Below are positions 17,936-26,221 of a stretch of DNA of 64,000 bases, piece by piece. Origin of the DNA: Streptomyces sp. AC555_RSS877 (GTDB lineage Bacteria; Actinomycetota; Actinomycetes; Streptomycetales; Streptomycetaceae); contig NZ_JAGMUK010000003.1 in assembly GCF_019049245.1 (NCBI RefSeq), positions 81,119-145,118 of the forward strand, read 5' to 3'. How positions within the stretch are numbered: the stretch's first letter is position 1; the number at the start of each line of letters is the position of its first letter. A model generated the notes under the pieces. The model was not told the DNA's origin, ran no database searches, and worked only from the letters and a program-made list of their open reading frames with translations. The position numbers and the translations under genes are program-made.

Positions 17936-18391
17936 TCAGTGTCCGGTCTTCGGGACGTACGTCGCCGACCTGACCGGCATCTTGACGACGACCGGGTCGG
18001 ACTTGGCGAAGTGCAGCTCGACGGAGACCGTCTGGCCCTGTTCGGGCTTGTGCTGCAGCTTGTCGAACATCAGATGGTTGTCACCGCTTTTGAACACGAG
18101 TTGACCGTGGGCGGGGATGGAGAACCGGTTGCTCTCCTCCATCGCGCCCCCGACCGTCCGGTGCATGGTGACCTCGCCGATGTCGCTGGTGACCGAGGTC
18201 AGCTCGGCCTTCGTACCGCTGTCGTTGACGATCGTCAGATAGCCGGCCGCCATGTCGTCGGACACCGGCTGCGGCATGTAGGCGCCGGACACGGAGACGC
18301 CGCCTCCGGTGTCGGAGCCGGAGTCCGAGCCGCAGCCGGCCAGGACCAGGACCCCGGTCAGCACCGCGGCGGGCACGGTGAGAGGCCTCAC
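17936..18391 (-). CDS. PCuAC copper chaperone lipoprotein
   Basis: GTG 18391 overlaps the sco1 stop by 4 bp and gives 151 aa. A lipoprotein signal with lipobox LAGC is at about 12-20. The mature domain has the PCuAC Cu(I) motif: VTMHRTVGGAM, then HGQLVFKSGDNHLMF, so the Met/His ligands are present. PCuAC hands Cu(I) to the Cu-A centre of cytochrome oxidase together with Sco1. The coupling with the upstream sco1 fits this partner. Confidence 0.92.
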   Translation of the reverse strand: MRPLTVPAAVLTGVLVLAGCGSDSGSDTGGGVSVSGAYMPQPVSDDMAAGYLTIVNDSGTKAELTSVTSDIGEVTMHRTVGGAMEESNRFSIPAHGQLVFKSGDNHLMFDKLQHKPEQGQTVSVELHFAKSDPVVVKMPVRSATYVPKTGH

Positions 18392-19041
18392 GGCTTCGCA
18401 CCCTTCACGAGCTTGGGGAGGTCCTTGGTGTAGTCGTCGACCGTGGCGTCCTCGCCGTAGAGGACGTATCCGGCGTCGGTCTTCGGGGAGAACGCGACGA
18501 CCTGGGTGCCGTGCACGGAGACGGTCTTGCCCTTCTTGTCCTTGTGCGTCGGCTCGATGGAGATGCCTAGGGTGCGGGCGCCGGCCTGGATGGTGGGGAA
18601 GTCGCCGGTCAGGCCGACGAACTGGGTGTCGATGCCCTTGAGCCACTTGCCGAGTTCGGAGGGCGTGTCCCGGTCCGGGTCCGTGGTGACGAACACGACG
18701 CGCAGCTCGTCCTGTTCGGACTTGGGCAGCGACTTCTTGGCGACGGCGATGTTGTTCATCGTCAGCGGGCAGATGTCGGGGCAGTGCGTGTAGCCGAAGT
18801 AGATGAGCGTCGGCTTGCCCGCGGTCTCCTTGCGGAGGTCGTACGACTTGCCCTTCGTGTCGGTGAGGACCAGGTCCGGCTTTTCGAACGGCTGGTCGAG
18901 GACGGTGGCGGCCTTGTCCGCGCCCGCCTCCTCGGAGACCACGGAGACCGGCGAGCCGCTGTCGTCACTGCTGCCGCACGCGGAGAGGGTCAAGGTGGCG
19001 GCGGCGAGCAGGGCGGCCGCGGCGAACGTCTTCTTGCGCAT
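18388..19041 (-). CDS. Sco1/SenC copper chaperone lipoprotein
   Basis: Start at ATG 19041 (MRKKTF) rather than the upstream in-frame Met gives 217 aa with a lipobox LSAC. The thioredoxin-like Sco domain has the Cu-binding GYTHCPDICP (CxxxC) and a downstream conserved His in VHGTQVVAFS. Sco1 matures the Cu-A site of cytochrome c oxidase and in Streptomyces couples copper handling to development. It is translationally coupled to the PCuAC gene. Confidence 0.94.
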   Translation of the reverse strand: MRKKTFAAAALLAAATLTLSACGSSDDSGSPVSVVSEEAGADKAATVLDQPFEKPDLVLTDTKGKSYDLRKETAGKPTLIYFGYTHCPDICPLTMNNIAVAKKSLPKSEQDELRVVFVTTDPDRDTPSELGKWLKGIDTQFVGLTGDFPTIQAGARTLGISIEPTHKDKKGKTVSVHGTQVVAFSPKTDAGYVLYGEDATVDDYTKDLPKLVKGAKP

Positions 19042-19129
19042 AGAAAAATGTCCCAGATGTGATGGTGCCGACGGCACCGGGGTCGCACGGGAGCCGAGCG
19101 AACCCCGGTACCGGGCCGGACGGTGGACC

Positions 19130-19870
19130 TCAGGCGTCGGTGCGCCGGCGCCCGGCGAGCACGCCGTACGCCACGCCGACCACGCCGATGACGATGCCGA
19201 CCACGCCGAGAACGCGGGCGGTCGTGTCGCTGCTGTCGGCGGGGGCCGCGGTCTCGGCGTCGGCGGCTTCCGCGTCGGCGGCCTCTTCGGTGGCTTCGGC
19301 GCCGGCCGCGGAGTCGTGCGCGTGCCCGTCCTCGGCGGCGGCGGACAGCGCCAGCACGGGCGCCGGGTTCTCGGGCTCCTCCGCGCCCTCCTGCTGCTCC
19401 TCGATCCAGCGGACGACCTCCTTGTTGGAGTACGTCTGGATCGCCTTGAAGACCAGCTCGTCGGTGTCCTCGGGGAGCGCGCCGACGGAGACGGGGAACT
19501 TCTGGAAGTAGCCGGGCTCGATGCCCTTGCCGTCCGCGGTCCAGGTGACCTTGGTGACGGCCTCGGTGATCTGCTTGCCGTGCAGTTCGACGGGCTTGTC
19601 GAGCTTGGACCTGGTGACCTTGATGTCCCAGCCGGCCATCGGCTCCGGCATCACGGAGGCGATCGGGTGGTCGGCCGGGAAGTTGACCTCGAGCTTGGTG
19701 GTCGAGGCGTCGTCGCGCTCGTTGGGGACCTTGAAGTCGACGACCGCGTAACCGCCCTTGGCGGCGGTGCCCTCGGGCTGCACGCTGACGTGCGCGAACG
19801 CGGGCGAGGACAGGACGACGACGGTAGAGGCGGCGACGGCGCCGACGGCGGCGAGGCGAGAGGCCTTCAT
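19130..19870 (-). CDS. YcnI-like (DUF1775) copper protein with C-terminal anchor
   Basis: ATG 19870 has GGAG at a good spacing; product 246 aa. The signal peptide ends SPAFAHVSV, exposing an N-terminal His of the DUF1775 domain (about 29-165), which in YcnI binds Cu(II) with a nearby Trp. An acidic Ala/Glu linker holds a His-containing DGHAHDS, and a single membrane anchor precedes the basic tail (VLGVVGIVIGVVGVAYGVLAGRRR). It lies 88 bp upstream of sco1 and very likely belongs to the same copper operon. Confidence 0.92.
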   Translation of the reverse strand: MKASRLAAVGAVAASTVVVLSSPAFAHVSVQPEGTAAKGGYAVVDFKVPNERDDASTTKLEVNFPADHPIASVMPEPMAGWDIKVTRSKLDKPVELHGKQITEAVTKVTWTADGKGIEPGYFQKFPVSVGALPEDTDELVFKAIQTYSNKEVVRWIEEQQEGAEEPENPAPVLALSAAAEDGHAHDSAAGAEATEEAADAEAADAETAAPADSSDTTARVLGVVGIVIGVVGVAYGVLAGRRRTDA

Positions 19871-20051
19871 GGGGAGCACTCCACTCCGAGAGGTTTCCGG
19901 GTTCCGGTGAGGAAGAGGGGTACGCGTGCGCGGGCGTCAGCTCTCACCCGTCGACGGGCGGTGACTCACACCAGCACGGGCACACGCGCGTGCCGCGCGA
20001 CGGCGGCCCTCCCCACGTCCTCGAAGGAGGTGGAGCACTGGTCGCGTCGCG

Positions 20052-20900
20052 TCAGGCGGCGAGGAGGAACGCGTCGGCGTCCGGCGGGCCCCGCCGGACC
20101 AGCGTGTGCTGGAGTGCGGTGGTGCGGGGGGCGGGCGGCGCTGGCAGAGTGGTGCGCGGGATGCGCCAACCGGCCTCGGGCGCGCCCGGCAGCCCGGCAC
20201 GCAGGGCGCGCACCAGCGCGAGCGCCCCGCGCAGGGACCGTACGAGCGCTCCCTCGGCGACCGCGTGTGCCGACAGTGCGGACATCTCGACGAGCCGCAG
20301 CAGTGCCATGTCCCCCCGACGCAGCAGCCATCCCGCGGCGAAGGCCGCGAGGACATGCCCGAGCAGCATCGGCAGGGACGGCAGCAGCGACATGGCGGAC
20401 CCCGCCGCGGTGGACAGAGCGTCCGCCGGGTGGTGCGTCGTGGTCGGGGGAGCGGCCGCGCTCGGGCGGAGCCGGGCGTCGACGAGGATCTTGTGGGCCT
20501 GCGCGGGGCTGATCGCCGCCGCGGTGGTCCCGCAGACGAGCCGTGCGGCCTGCTCGACCAGGGAGGCGTCGGACACTGCCGAGGCCGTCGTGGCCGTACC
20601 CGCCGCAGCGCCGGCCGTCGTCCCGTGCTGCCCCAGCCCGAACAGCACGTGCAGCACGGTCTGTCCGACCGCGAGCAGCGCGGCTATGCCCGGCAGCGAC
20701 CGCTCACGTCCGGCGAGTGGTGCCACGACCAGGACGGCCCCCAGGAAACCCGCGCCCAGCGTCCACAGCGGAACCGTGGCGCAGGAGGCGAGGGCGTGAC
20801 CGGCCGCGGCCAGCACGACACAGACCGCGGCGAACACCGCGGCCCGTAGCACCCGGAGGTCGCCTCCGGCACGCGCCGTACGTGGGTGGGGGGCAGTCAT
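20052..20900 (-). CDS. Multi-pass membrane protein of the copper locus
   Basis: A 282-aa protein with about four hydrophobic segments: AVFAAVCVVLAAAGHALASC, LWTLGAGFLGAVLVVAPLAG, IAALLAVGQTVLHVLFGLG and MLLGHVLAAFAAGWLLRR. It has His-rich loops (HTTHH-type TTTHHP, AQAHK). A similar protein precedes ycnI in many actinobacteria, where its role is unknown; its His and Cys residues could bind copper. The predicted C-terminus is cytoplasmic and basic. About 180 bp separate it from ycnI. Confidence 0.7.
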   Translation of the reverse strand: MTAPHPRTARAGGDLRVLRAAVFAAVCVVLAAAGHALASCATVPLWTLGAGFLGAVLVVAPLAGRERSLPGIAALLAVGQTVLHVLFGLGQHGTTAGAAAGTATTASAVSDASLVEQAARLVCGTTAAAISPAQAHKILVDARLRPSAAAPPTTTHHPADALSTAAGSAMSLLPSLPMLLGHVLAAFAAGWLLRRGDMALLRLVEMSALSAHAVAEGALVRSLRGALALVRALRAGLPGAPEAGWRIPRTTLPAPPAPRTTALQHTLVRRGPPDADAFLLAA

Positions 20901-21131
20901 GGCGGGCTCATCATCGCACTGGCCTGATGACCGCCATACGGCAGGTCCACAAGATGACGTACGCGGTGTACGGCCGGAAGGTCACGTTCTGCCACAGGGC
21001 GCCCCACATACACCGATGGCCGTCATCGGCGCATCCCCCATATGGGCGGCATCACGTCAACTGTGTGCTTACACCGGTGCACTCGCGGCAATACGTAACG
21101 GTATGTCGAGCCGCGGCCTGGAGGCTGGAGC

Positions 21132-21587
21132 ATGAGCATCTGGTGGTCACTCCATCTGCGCCGCGAGGCCGCGAGCGTTCCGCTCGCCCGGCGGCTGCTG
21201 CTCGGAACCATGGAGACGGCGGGTGTCGACCCCGACATCTCCTACGACCTCTCCCTGGCGCTCAGCGAGGCCTGCGCCAACGCCGTGGAGCACGGCGGGG
21301 ACGGTGACACCGAGGATTCCTCGCAGGCGTACCGCGTCACCGCCTACCTCGACGGCGAGAAGTGCCGTATCGAGGTCGCCGACTCGGGCCCCGGTTTCTC
21401 CGCGGCCCCGCCCCGGCCGCCGGCCCGTCCGGTGCCCGTGGAGGACGAGAACGGCCGCGGTCTGTGTCTCATCGAGGAACTCGCCGACCACGTCCACATC
21501 GGCAACAAGCCCGGCCGGCGGGGCGCGGTGGTGAGCTTCGACAAGATCCTGAAGTGGAAGAAGGACGCGCCGCTGATGGCGGTGTAG
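21132..21587 (+). CDS. RsbW-like HATPase regulatory kinase
   Basis: The 151-aa protein has one HATPase_c fold: N-box LALSEACANAVEHG at about 40-55, G1 DSGPGF near 95, and G2 GRGLCLIEELADHV near 116-129. The set is that of anti-sigma/serine kinases such as RsbW and SpoIIAB. A GGAG ribosome site precedes ATG 21132. The family binds a sigma factor or phosphorylates an anti-sigma antagonist in the cytoplasm; no partner is adjacent. Confidence 0.88.
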   Translation: MSIWWSLHLRREAASVPLARRLLLGTMETAGVDPDISYDLSLALSEACANAVEHGGDGDTEDSSQAYRVTAYLDGEKCRIEVADSGPGFSAAPPRPPARPVPVEDENGRGLCLIEELADHVHIGNKPGRRGAVVSFDKILKWKKDAPLMAV

Positions 21588-21678
21588 CGCCGGCGCCGTA
21601 CCCGAAGACACGCGATCCGCATTCTCAGCCTGCGCACAGCGTCGGCCCAGGTTCCTGACGGTCGTCGTTCCTACGTTC

Positions 21679-22608
21679 ATGGGCATGACGGGAAACCACA
21701 AGGACACCTCCATCACCCGGCGCCGCGCCCTCGCGGTGACCGGTGGCACGGTCACGGCCGGCACTCTCGGCTGGGCCGGGTATCGGTCGGCCTTCGCCGC
21801 CGACGCGACGACCACCACCGAGGCCACGGCCACCGCCTCGGCGACCTCCGCCGGCAGCGCGTGCATGACCCTGATGTCCAGCGTCACCGAGGGGCCGTAC
21901 TACCTCGACGGCGCCCTGGTGCGGAAGGACATCACCGACGGCAAGAGCGGTGTCCCGCTGACCCTGCGCCTCACCGTCGTGGACGCCACCGACGGCTGCA
22001 CCCCGGTGCCCGGCGCGGCCGTCGAGATCTGGCACTGCGACGCCTGGGGCTACTACTCCGGGTACACCACCGCCAACCCCGGCGGTTCCGCGCCCGCCGA
22101 GAGCGAGGACGGCTCGACCGCCGACGACACCACCTATCTGCGCGGTCACCAGATCGCCAACGCCAACGGGGTCGTCAAGTTCGAGACGATCTTCCCCGGC
22201 TGGTACACCCCGCGCACCTGTCACATCCACCTCAAGGTGCACACGGGCGGCGAGAAGGGCGGCAAGGTCAACTACACCGGCCAGCTGTTCTTCGCCGACG
22301 AGATCGCCGAGGAGATCTTCACGCTGGAGCCTTACGCGAAGCACTCCGGCACCTACACCGAGCTCGCCGACGACATGGTCTACGACGGTGGCGGCGCCTC
22401 CAGCGGCCTGCTCACCCTCAAGGCCGTACACAAGAGCGACCCCTCCAAGGGCTACAAGGGCTCCCTCACCCTCGGCGTCGACCCCGACGCCGAGAACACC
22501 GGCGCGGGCAGCGGCGGTGGCGGTGCGGGCGGTACGCCCCCGAGCGGCGCGCCGACCGGCACCCCGCCGAGCGGCGGCGCCGCCCCGTCGGCCACGGCGT
22601 CCTCGTAA
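21679..22608 (+). CDS. Tat-exported intradiol ring-cleavage dioxygenase-like protein
   Basis: The 309-aa protein has a twin-arginine signal (TRRRALAVTGG near 14). The dioxygenase fold has first Tyr ligand in EGPYYLDG, then PGAAVEIWHCDAWGYYSGY and the metal cluster WYTPRTCHIHLKV with the Tyr and two His. This is the Fe(III) 2-His-2-Tyr set of protocatechuate 3,4-dioxygenase-type enzymes. The C-terminal tail is Gly/Pro/Ser-rich and could be linker-like. Extracellular placement is unusual for catechol cleavage; similar secreted actinobacterial enzymes are known and act on lignin-like phenolics. Confidence 0.88.
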   Translation: MGMTGNHKDTSITRRRALAVTGGTVTAGTLGWAGYRSAFAADATTTTEATATASATSAGSACMTLMSSVTEGPYYLDGALVRKDITDGKSGVPLTLRLTVVDATDGCTPVPGAAVEIWHCDAWGYYSGYTTANPGGSAPAESEDGSTADDTTYLRGHQIANANGVVKFETIFPGWYTPRTCHIHLKVHTGGEKGGKVNYTGQLFFADEIAEEIFTLEPYAKHSGTYTELADDMVYDGGGASSGLLTLKAVHKSDPSKGYKGSLTLGVDPDAENTGAGSGGGGAGGTPPSGAPTGTPPSGGAAPSATASS

Positions 22609-22611
22609 CGC

Positions 22612-23451
22612 ATGAACAGCCGCGAGGACGACGCACTGGCCCGGGCCGCCGTGGACGCGCTGACCGGGCAGCTGGCGCTCGCCCCCAAGCCAGGCCTGCC
22701 CGACCCACGTGACCTGGGCGCCCGTACGACACGGGTGGACCACCGCGCCCTGCGCTGGTCCGCCAAGGCACTCGCACCCGGCCTCGCGGCGATGGCCGCC
22801 GCGGCCCGCCGCACGGGCGAGCCCACGCCCCGGCTCCGCACCGAACTGGGCGCGATCGGCCGCTGCACCGAGCACTCGGTGGGCCTCGCCGGCGGCGGCC
22901 ACCGCGGCGCCCTGTGGGCGCTCGGCCTGCTGGTCGCCGCGGCCGCCCTCGAACCCCGTGCCGCGGCGAAGGACGTGGCCGCGACCGCCAAGCGGATCGC
23001 CGCGCACCCCGACCGCCGGGCCCCGCGACGGCCCTCGCGCGGCTCGTCGATCTCGGCGAAGTACGGCGCCGCCGGGGCGCGCGGCGAGGCCCGGGCCGGA
23101 TTCCCGCACGTACGGCGGGCGTTGGACGCCCTGGCCACCGCCCGCTCGGCCGGCGGCGGCGAGGACGAGGCCCGCCTCGACGCCCTGCTCACCGTGATGT
23201 CCACCCTCCAGGACACCGAACTCCTGCACACCGCGGGCCCGGCCGGCCTGCGGCACGTCCAGGCGGGCGCCCGCGGGATCCTGGAAGCGGGCGGCACGGC
23301 GACGGACGCGGGCCGCGAAGCCCTGCACGCCCTCGACGCCGACCTGCACGCGCGCGCGTGGAGCCCGAGGGGCAGTGCGGGACTACTGGCGGGGGCCCTG
23401 TTCCTGGACTCACTTCCGGCGAGGGTCAGTTCACCGGTGCGGGCAGCCTGA
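22612..23451 (+). CDS. CitG/MdcB-family triphosphoribosyl-dephospho-CoA synthase-like protein
   Basis: The 279-aa protein begins 3 bp after the dioxygenase stop. Family motifs are KPGLPDP near the N-terminus, GGGHRGALWALG, and YGAAGARGEARAGFPHVR in the middle, with the C-terminal SPRGSAGLLAG (usually SPGGSADLLA). CitG makes the prosthetic-group precursor of citrate lyase or malonate decarboxylase. No such acceptor enzyme is in the window, so the role here is open. The 3' end overlaps the convergent MFS gene by 26 bp. Confidence 0.82.
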   Translation: MNSREDDALARAAVDALTGQLALAPKPGLPDPRDLGARTTRVDHRALRWSAKALAPGLAAMAAAARRTGEPTPRLRTELGAIGRCTEHSVGLAGGGHRGALWALGLLVAAAALEPRAAAKDVAATAKRIAAHPDRRAPRRPSRGSSISAKYGAAGARGEARAGFPHVRRALDALATARSAGGGEDEARLDALLTVMSTLQDTELLHTAGPAGLRHVQAGARGILEAGGTATDAGREALHALDADLHARAWSPRGSAGLLAGALFLDSLPARVSSPVRAA

Positions 23452-24700
23452 CGTCCGTCCGGGAGGCATGGGCCCGGCGGGTCGCCGGGCCCATCGCGTA
23501 CGACGCCACGAGCGTCGCTCCGCCGAGCAGCAGCCACCCCGCCGCCCCCCACCCGAGCAGCAGCGAGGTCAGTACCAGGGGGCCCAGGGCCCGGGCCACG
23601 ATCACGCCGGTCCCGAAGAAGCCCTGGTACTCGCCGACGCGGTCGGCCGGGGCCAGCTCGAAGGACAGCTGCCAGGAACCGGCCGACTGTCCCATCTCGG
23701 CGGCCACTTGGAGCACCGCACCGACGACCAGCGCACCGACCGCCACCCAGGGCGACGCGCCCGCCGACAGCGCGAAGACCGCGCACGCCGCCAGCATCAC
23801 CCACCCCGACCTCCGCACCGCGCGCGTGGCCGACGCTACGCCTGTGACCCCGCGCGCCATCCGCACCTGGAACACCATCACCGCCCCGGTGTTGAGCACG
23901 AACAGCGCGGAGACCAGCCAGACCGGGGCGTCCGTGCGCTCCGCGATCCACAGCGGCAGTCCGAGGCTGAGCAACGGCATGCGCAGCAGGAGCACGGTGT
24001 TGAGGAGCGTGAGGAGGGCGTAGGGACGGTCGCGCAGTACTCCGCGATCACGGCGCTCCCGGACGCCTTCAGGGCCGTTGGCCCGGCCCTTGTGCACCGG
24101 CGCCACCGAAGGCAACCGCACGGGAGCCATCGAAGGCATCCGCGCCAGCAGCCCCGCACACACCACGAAGCTCACCGCGTCCAGCGCGAACACCCCGAGA
24201 TAAGCGGTCCGCGTCCCGGCGTGCAGGGCGAGCCCGCCCAGTCCGGCGCCCACCGCCAGACCGGCGTTGAGCGTTGCCTGGAGATGCGCGAGCAGCCCGG
24301 TCCGCTCCCCGGCCGGCACCAGTCCCGCGAGCAGCGCCTGCCGGGCGGCGGCGAGTCCCGACTGGGCGGAGGCGTAGGCGCAGGCTGCCACGACGAACGG
24401 CACGAAGTCCCGGACGACCAGGAAGGACGCCACCGCCAGCCCGGTCGCCAGCGCCAGCAGCACCGCCGTGCCGCGGGCCCCGCGCCGGTCCGCGAGCCGC
24501 CCGAGCGGCACCCCCACCAGCGAGCCGACCCCCCAGGCGACGGTCAGCCCGAGCCCCACGCGCGCGGGGGCGAGCCCGACGACGTGGGTGAAGTAGAGCG
24601 CCGACGTCACGTAGTAGGCGCCGTCACCGACGGAGTTGGCCAACTGGGCCAGAGCCAGGACGCGTTGCGGCCCCGCGGGCGGGACGAGTGGGTTCGTCAT
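23426..24700 (-). CDS. MFS transporter
   Basis: The 424-aa protein has twelve hydrophobic helices and the MFS A-motif variant GRLADRRGARG after the second helix. The first helices are NSVGDGAYYVTSALYFTHVVG and GLTVAWGVGSLVGVPLG. It is a proton-driven exporter by family; the substrate is unknown. It follows the MocR gene by 55 bp on the same strand, so it may be under that regulator. Convergent 26-bp overlap with the CitG-like gene. Confidence 0.9.
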   Translation of the reverse strand: MTNPLVPPAGPQRVLALAQLANSVGDGAYYVTSALYFTHVVGLAPARVGLGLTVAWGVGSLVGVPLGRLADRRGARGTAVLLALATGLAVASFLVVRDFVPFVVAACAYASAQSGLAAARQALLAGLVPAGERTGLLAHLQATLNAGLAVGAGLGGLALHAGTRTAYLGVFALDAVSFVVCAGLLARMPSMAPVRLPSVAPVHKGRANGPEGVRERRDRGVLRDRPYALLTLLNTVLLLRMPLLSLGLPLWIAERTDAPVWLVSALFVLNTGAVMVFQVRMARGVTGVASATRAVRRSGWVMLAACAVFALSAGASPWVAVGALVVGAVLQVAAEMGQSAGSWQLSFELAPADRVGEYQGFFGTGVIVARALGPLVLTSLLLGWGAAGWLLLGGATLVASYAMGPATRRAHASRTDVRLPAPVN

Positions 24701-24755
24701 GCGAACGACGCTAGAAGCGCGGTGGATCCCTGGGCAGGCCCACTGGGCAGGCCTT

Positions 24756-26168
24756 TCAGTGGCCCAATTCCAGGACGGCCGAGCGGCTGTCCCAGCCTCC
24801 GTCCAGAACCTTCCTCAGCACGTCCAGCGCCTCCAGGTACATCCGCTCCCGAGGCGTCCCGTAGCCCACGACCAGCCCTTGCGTCCGCCCGTCGACGCCC
24901 GGCGTGTGCCAGTGCTCCCCGAGGTGCCCCACGGCGAGGCCCCGCGCTGCCGCGCGCGCCAGCGCCTCCGCCTCGTCGTCGACCTCCACCAGCGCGTGCA
25001 GCCCGGCCGCGATCCCGCGTACCCGCCGACGCGGCCCCAGCCGGTCCAGGAGCTGGTCCCGGCGCCGCCGGTACCGCAACCGGCACGCGCGCACGTGACG
25101 GTCGTACGCATGGCTCCCGATCAGCTCGGCCAGCGCCAACTGCCCGATGGACTCGGTGTGATGGTCGCTGTGCAGCTTGGCGTCGGCGACCGCGTCGACC
25201 AGATCGGGCGGCAGCACCATCCACCCGAGCCGCAGCGCCGGCCCGAGCGTCTTCGAAGCGGTCCCCAGATACGCCACGTGCCCGGGCGCCATCCCCTGGA
25301 GCGCGCCGACGGGCTGCCGGTCGTAGCGGAACTCCCCGTCGTAGTCGTCCTCGACGATCAGCCCGCCACGCGTGCGTGCCCAGTCGGTCAGCGCCCGCCG
25401 CCGCTCCGGATGCAGGGTCACCCCGGTCGGGTACTGGTGCGCCGGCGTGACCACGACGGCCGAGGCGTCTCCCAAGTCCCCGGGGAGGACGCCCCGTTCG
25501 TCCACCCGCACCGGCACCACCCGCCCGCCGCCCCGCCGCACCACCTCCCGGTGGAAGGGCAGCCCGGGATCCTCCATGGCGACGCTGCCGCCCTCCAGCA
25601 CTCGCGTGAGCAGCGAAAGCCCCTGCACATACCCCGAGGTGACGACGATCCGCTCCGGCGGCGCGATCACCCCCCGCGCCCGCCCCAGGTACCCCGACAG
25701 CGCCGTCCGCAGCTCGATCCGCCCGCGCGGATCGCCGTAGTCGTACGACCGCGAGGGCGCCGTCGCGATGGCGCGCCGCAGCGCCCGCAGCCAGGCCGCC
25801 GCCGGAAACGTCCCCACGTCCGGGCTCCCCGGCCGCAGATCGAGACGCGGCACACGCGTGGGTGCGGCGGCCTGAAGCGGTGCGGCATCGACGGAGGGCA
25901 GCGGGGCGACCCGGGTGCCCGACCCCTGCAGCGCGGTCAGATACCCCTCGGCGACGAGCTGGTCGTACGCCGCCTTCACCGTCCCCCGTGAGACCCCCAG
26001 CTCACCCGCGAGCCGCCGGGTCGCGGGCAACCGCACCCCGGGCGCCAGCCGCCCCTCCCGCACGGCGTCACGCAGGGCACGCTCCAGCCCGGCGCGACGC
26101 CCTTCCCCGACGTGGAGCTGCACATGCAGGTCCACCCCCACCCCCTCAGGGGCGCGGGGCCGTGACAT
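24756..26168 (-). CDS. MocR/PdxR-family regulator (GntR HTH + aminotransferase I domain)
   Basis: ATG 26168 is used (MSRPRAPEGV), 470 aa; the longer open frame begins in noncoding sequence. The N-terminal winged helix (about 20-90) reads LREAVREGRL-like AVREGRLAPGVRLPATRRLAGELGVSRGTVKAAYDQLVAEGYL. The C-terminal part is a fold-type I aminotransferase with the PLP Lys expected in TASKTLGPALRLGW. MocR proteins sense PLP or an amino compound and regulate neighbouring genes. The MFS gene just downstream is the likely target. Confidence 0.93.
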   Translation of the reverse strand: MSRPRAPEGVGVDLHVQLHVGEGRRAGLERALRDAVREGRLAPGVRLPATRRLAGELGVSRGTVKAAYDQLVAEGYLTALQGSGTRVAPLPSVDAAPLQAAAPTRVPRLDLRPGSPDVGTFPAAAWLRALRRAIATAPSRSYDYGDPRGRIELRTALSGYLGRARGVIAPPERIVVTSGYVQGLSLLTRVLEGGSVAMEDPGLPFHREVVRRGGGRVVPVRVDERGVLPGDLGDASAVVVTPAHQYPTGVTLHPERRRALTDWARTRGGLIVEDDYDGEFRYDRQPVGALQGMAPGHVAYLGTASKTLGPALRLGWMVLPPDLVDAVADAKLHSDHHTESIGQLALAELIGSHAYDRHVRACRLRYRRRRDQLLDRLGPRRRVRGIAAGLHALVEVDDEAEALARAAARGLAVGHLGEHWHTPGVDGRTQGLVVGYGTPRERMYLEALDVLRKVLDGGWDSRSAVLELGH

Positions 26169-26221
26169 GTGCGGCTCCGCCGCGTGGGCGCGATCAGCCA
26201 CGAACCACCCGCCGACGAATC

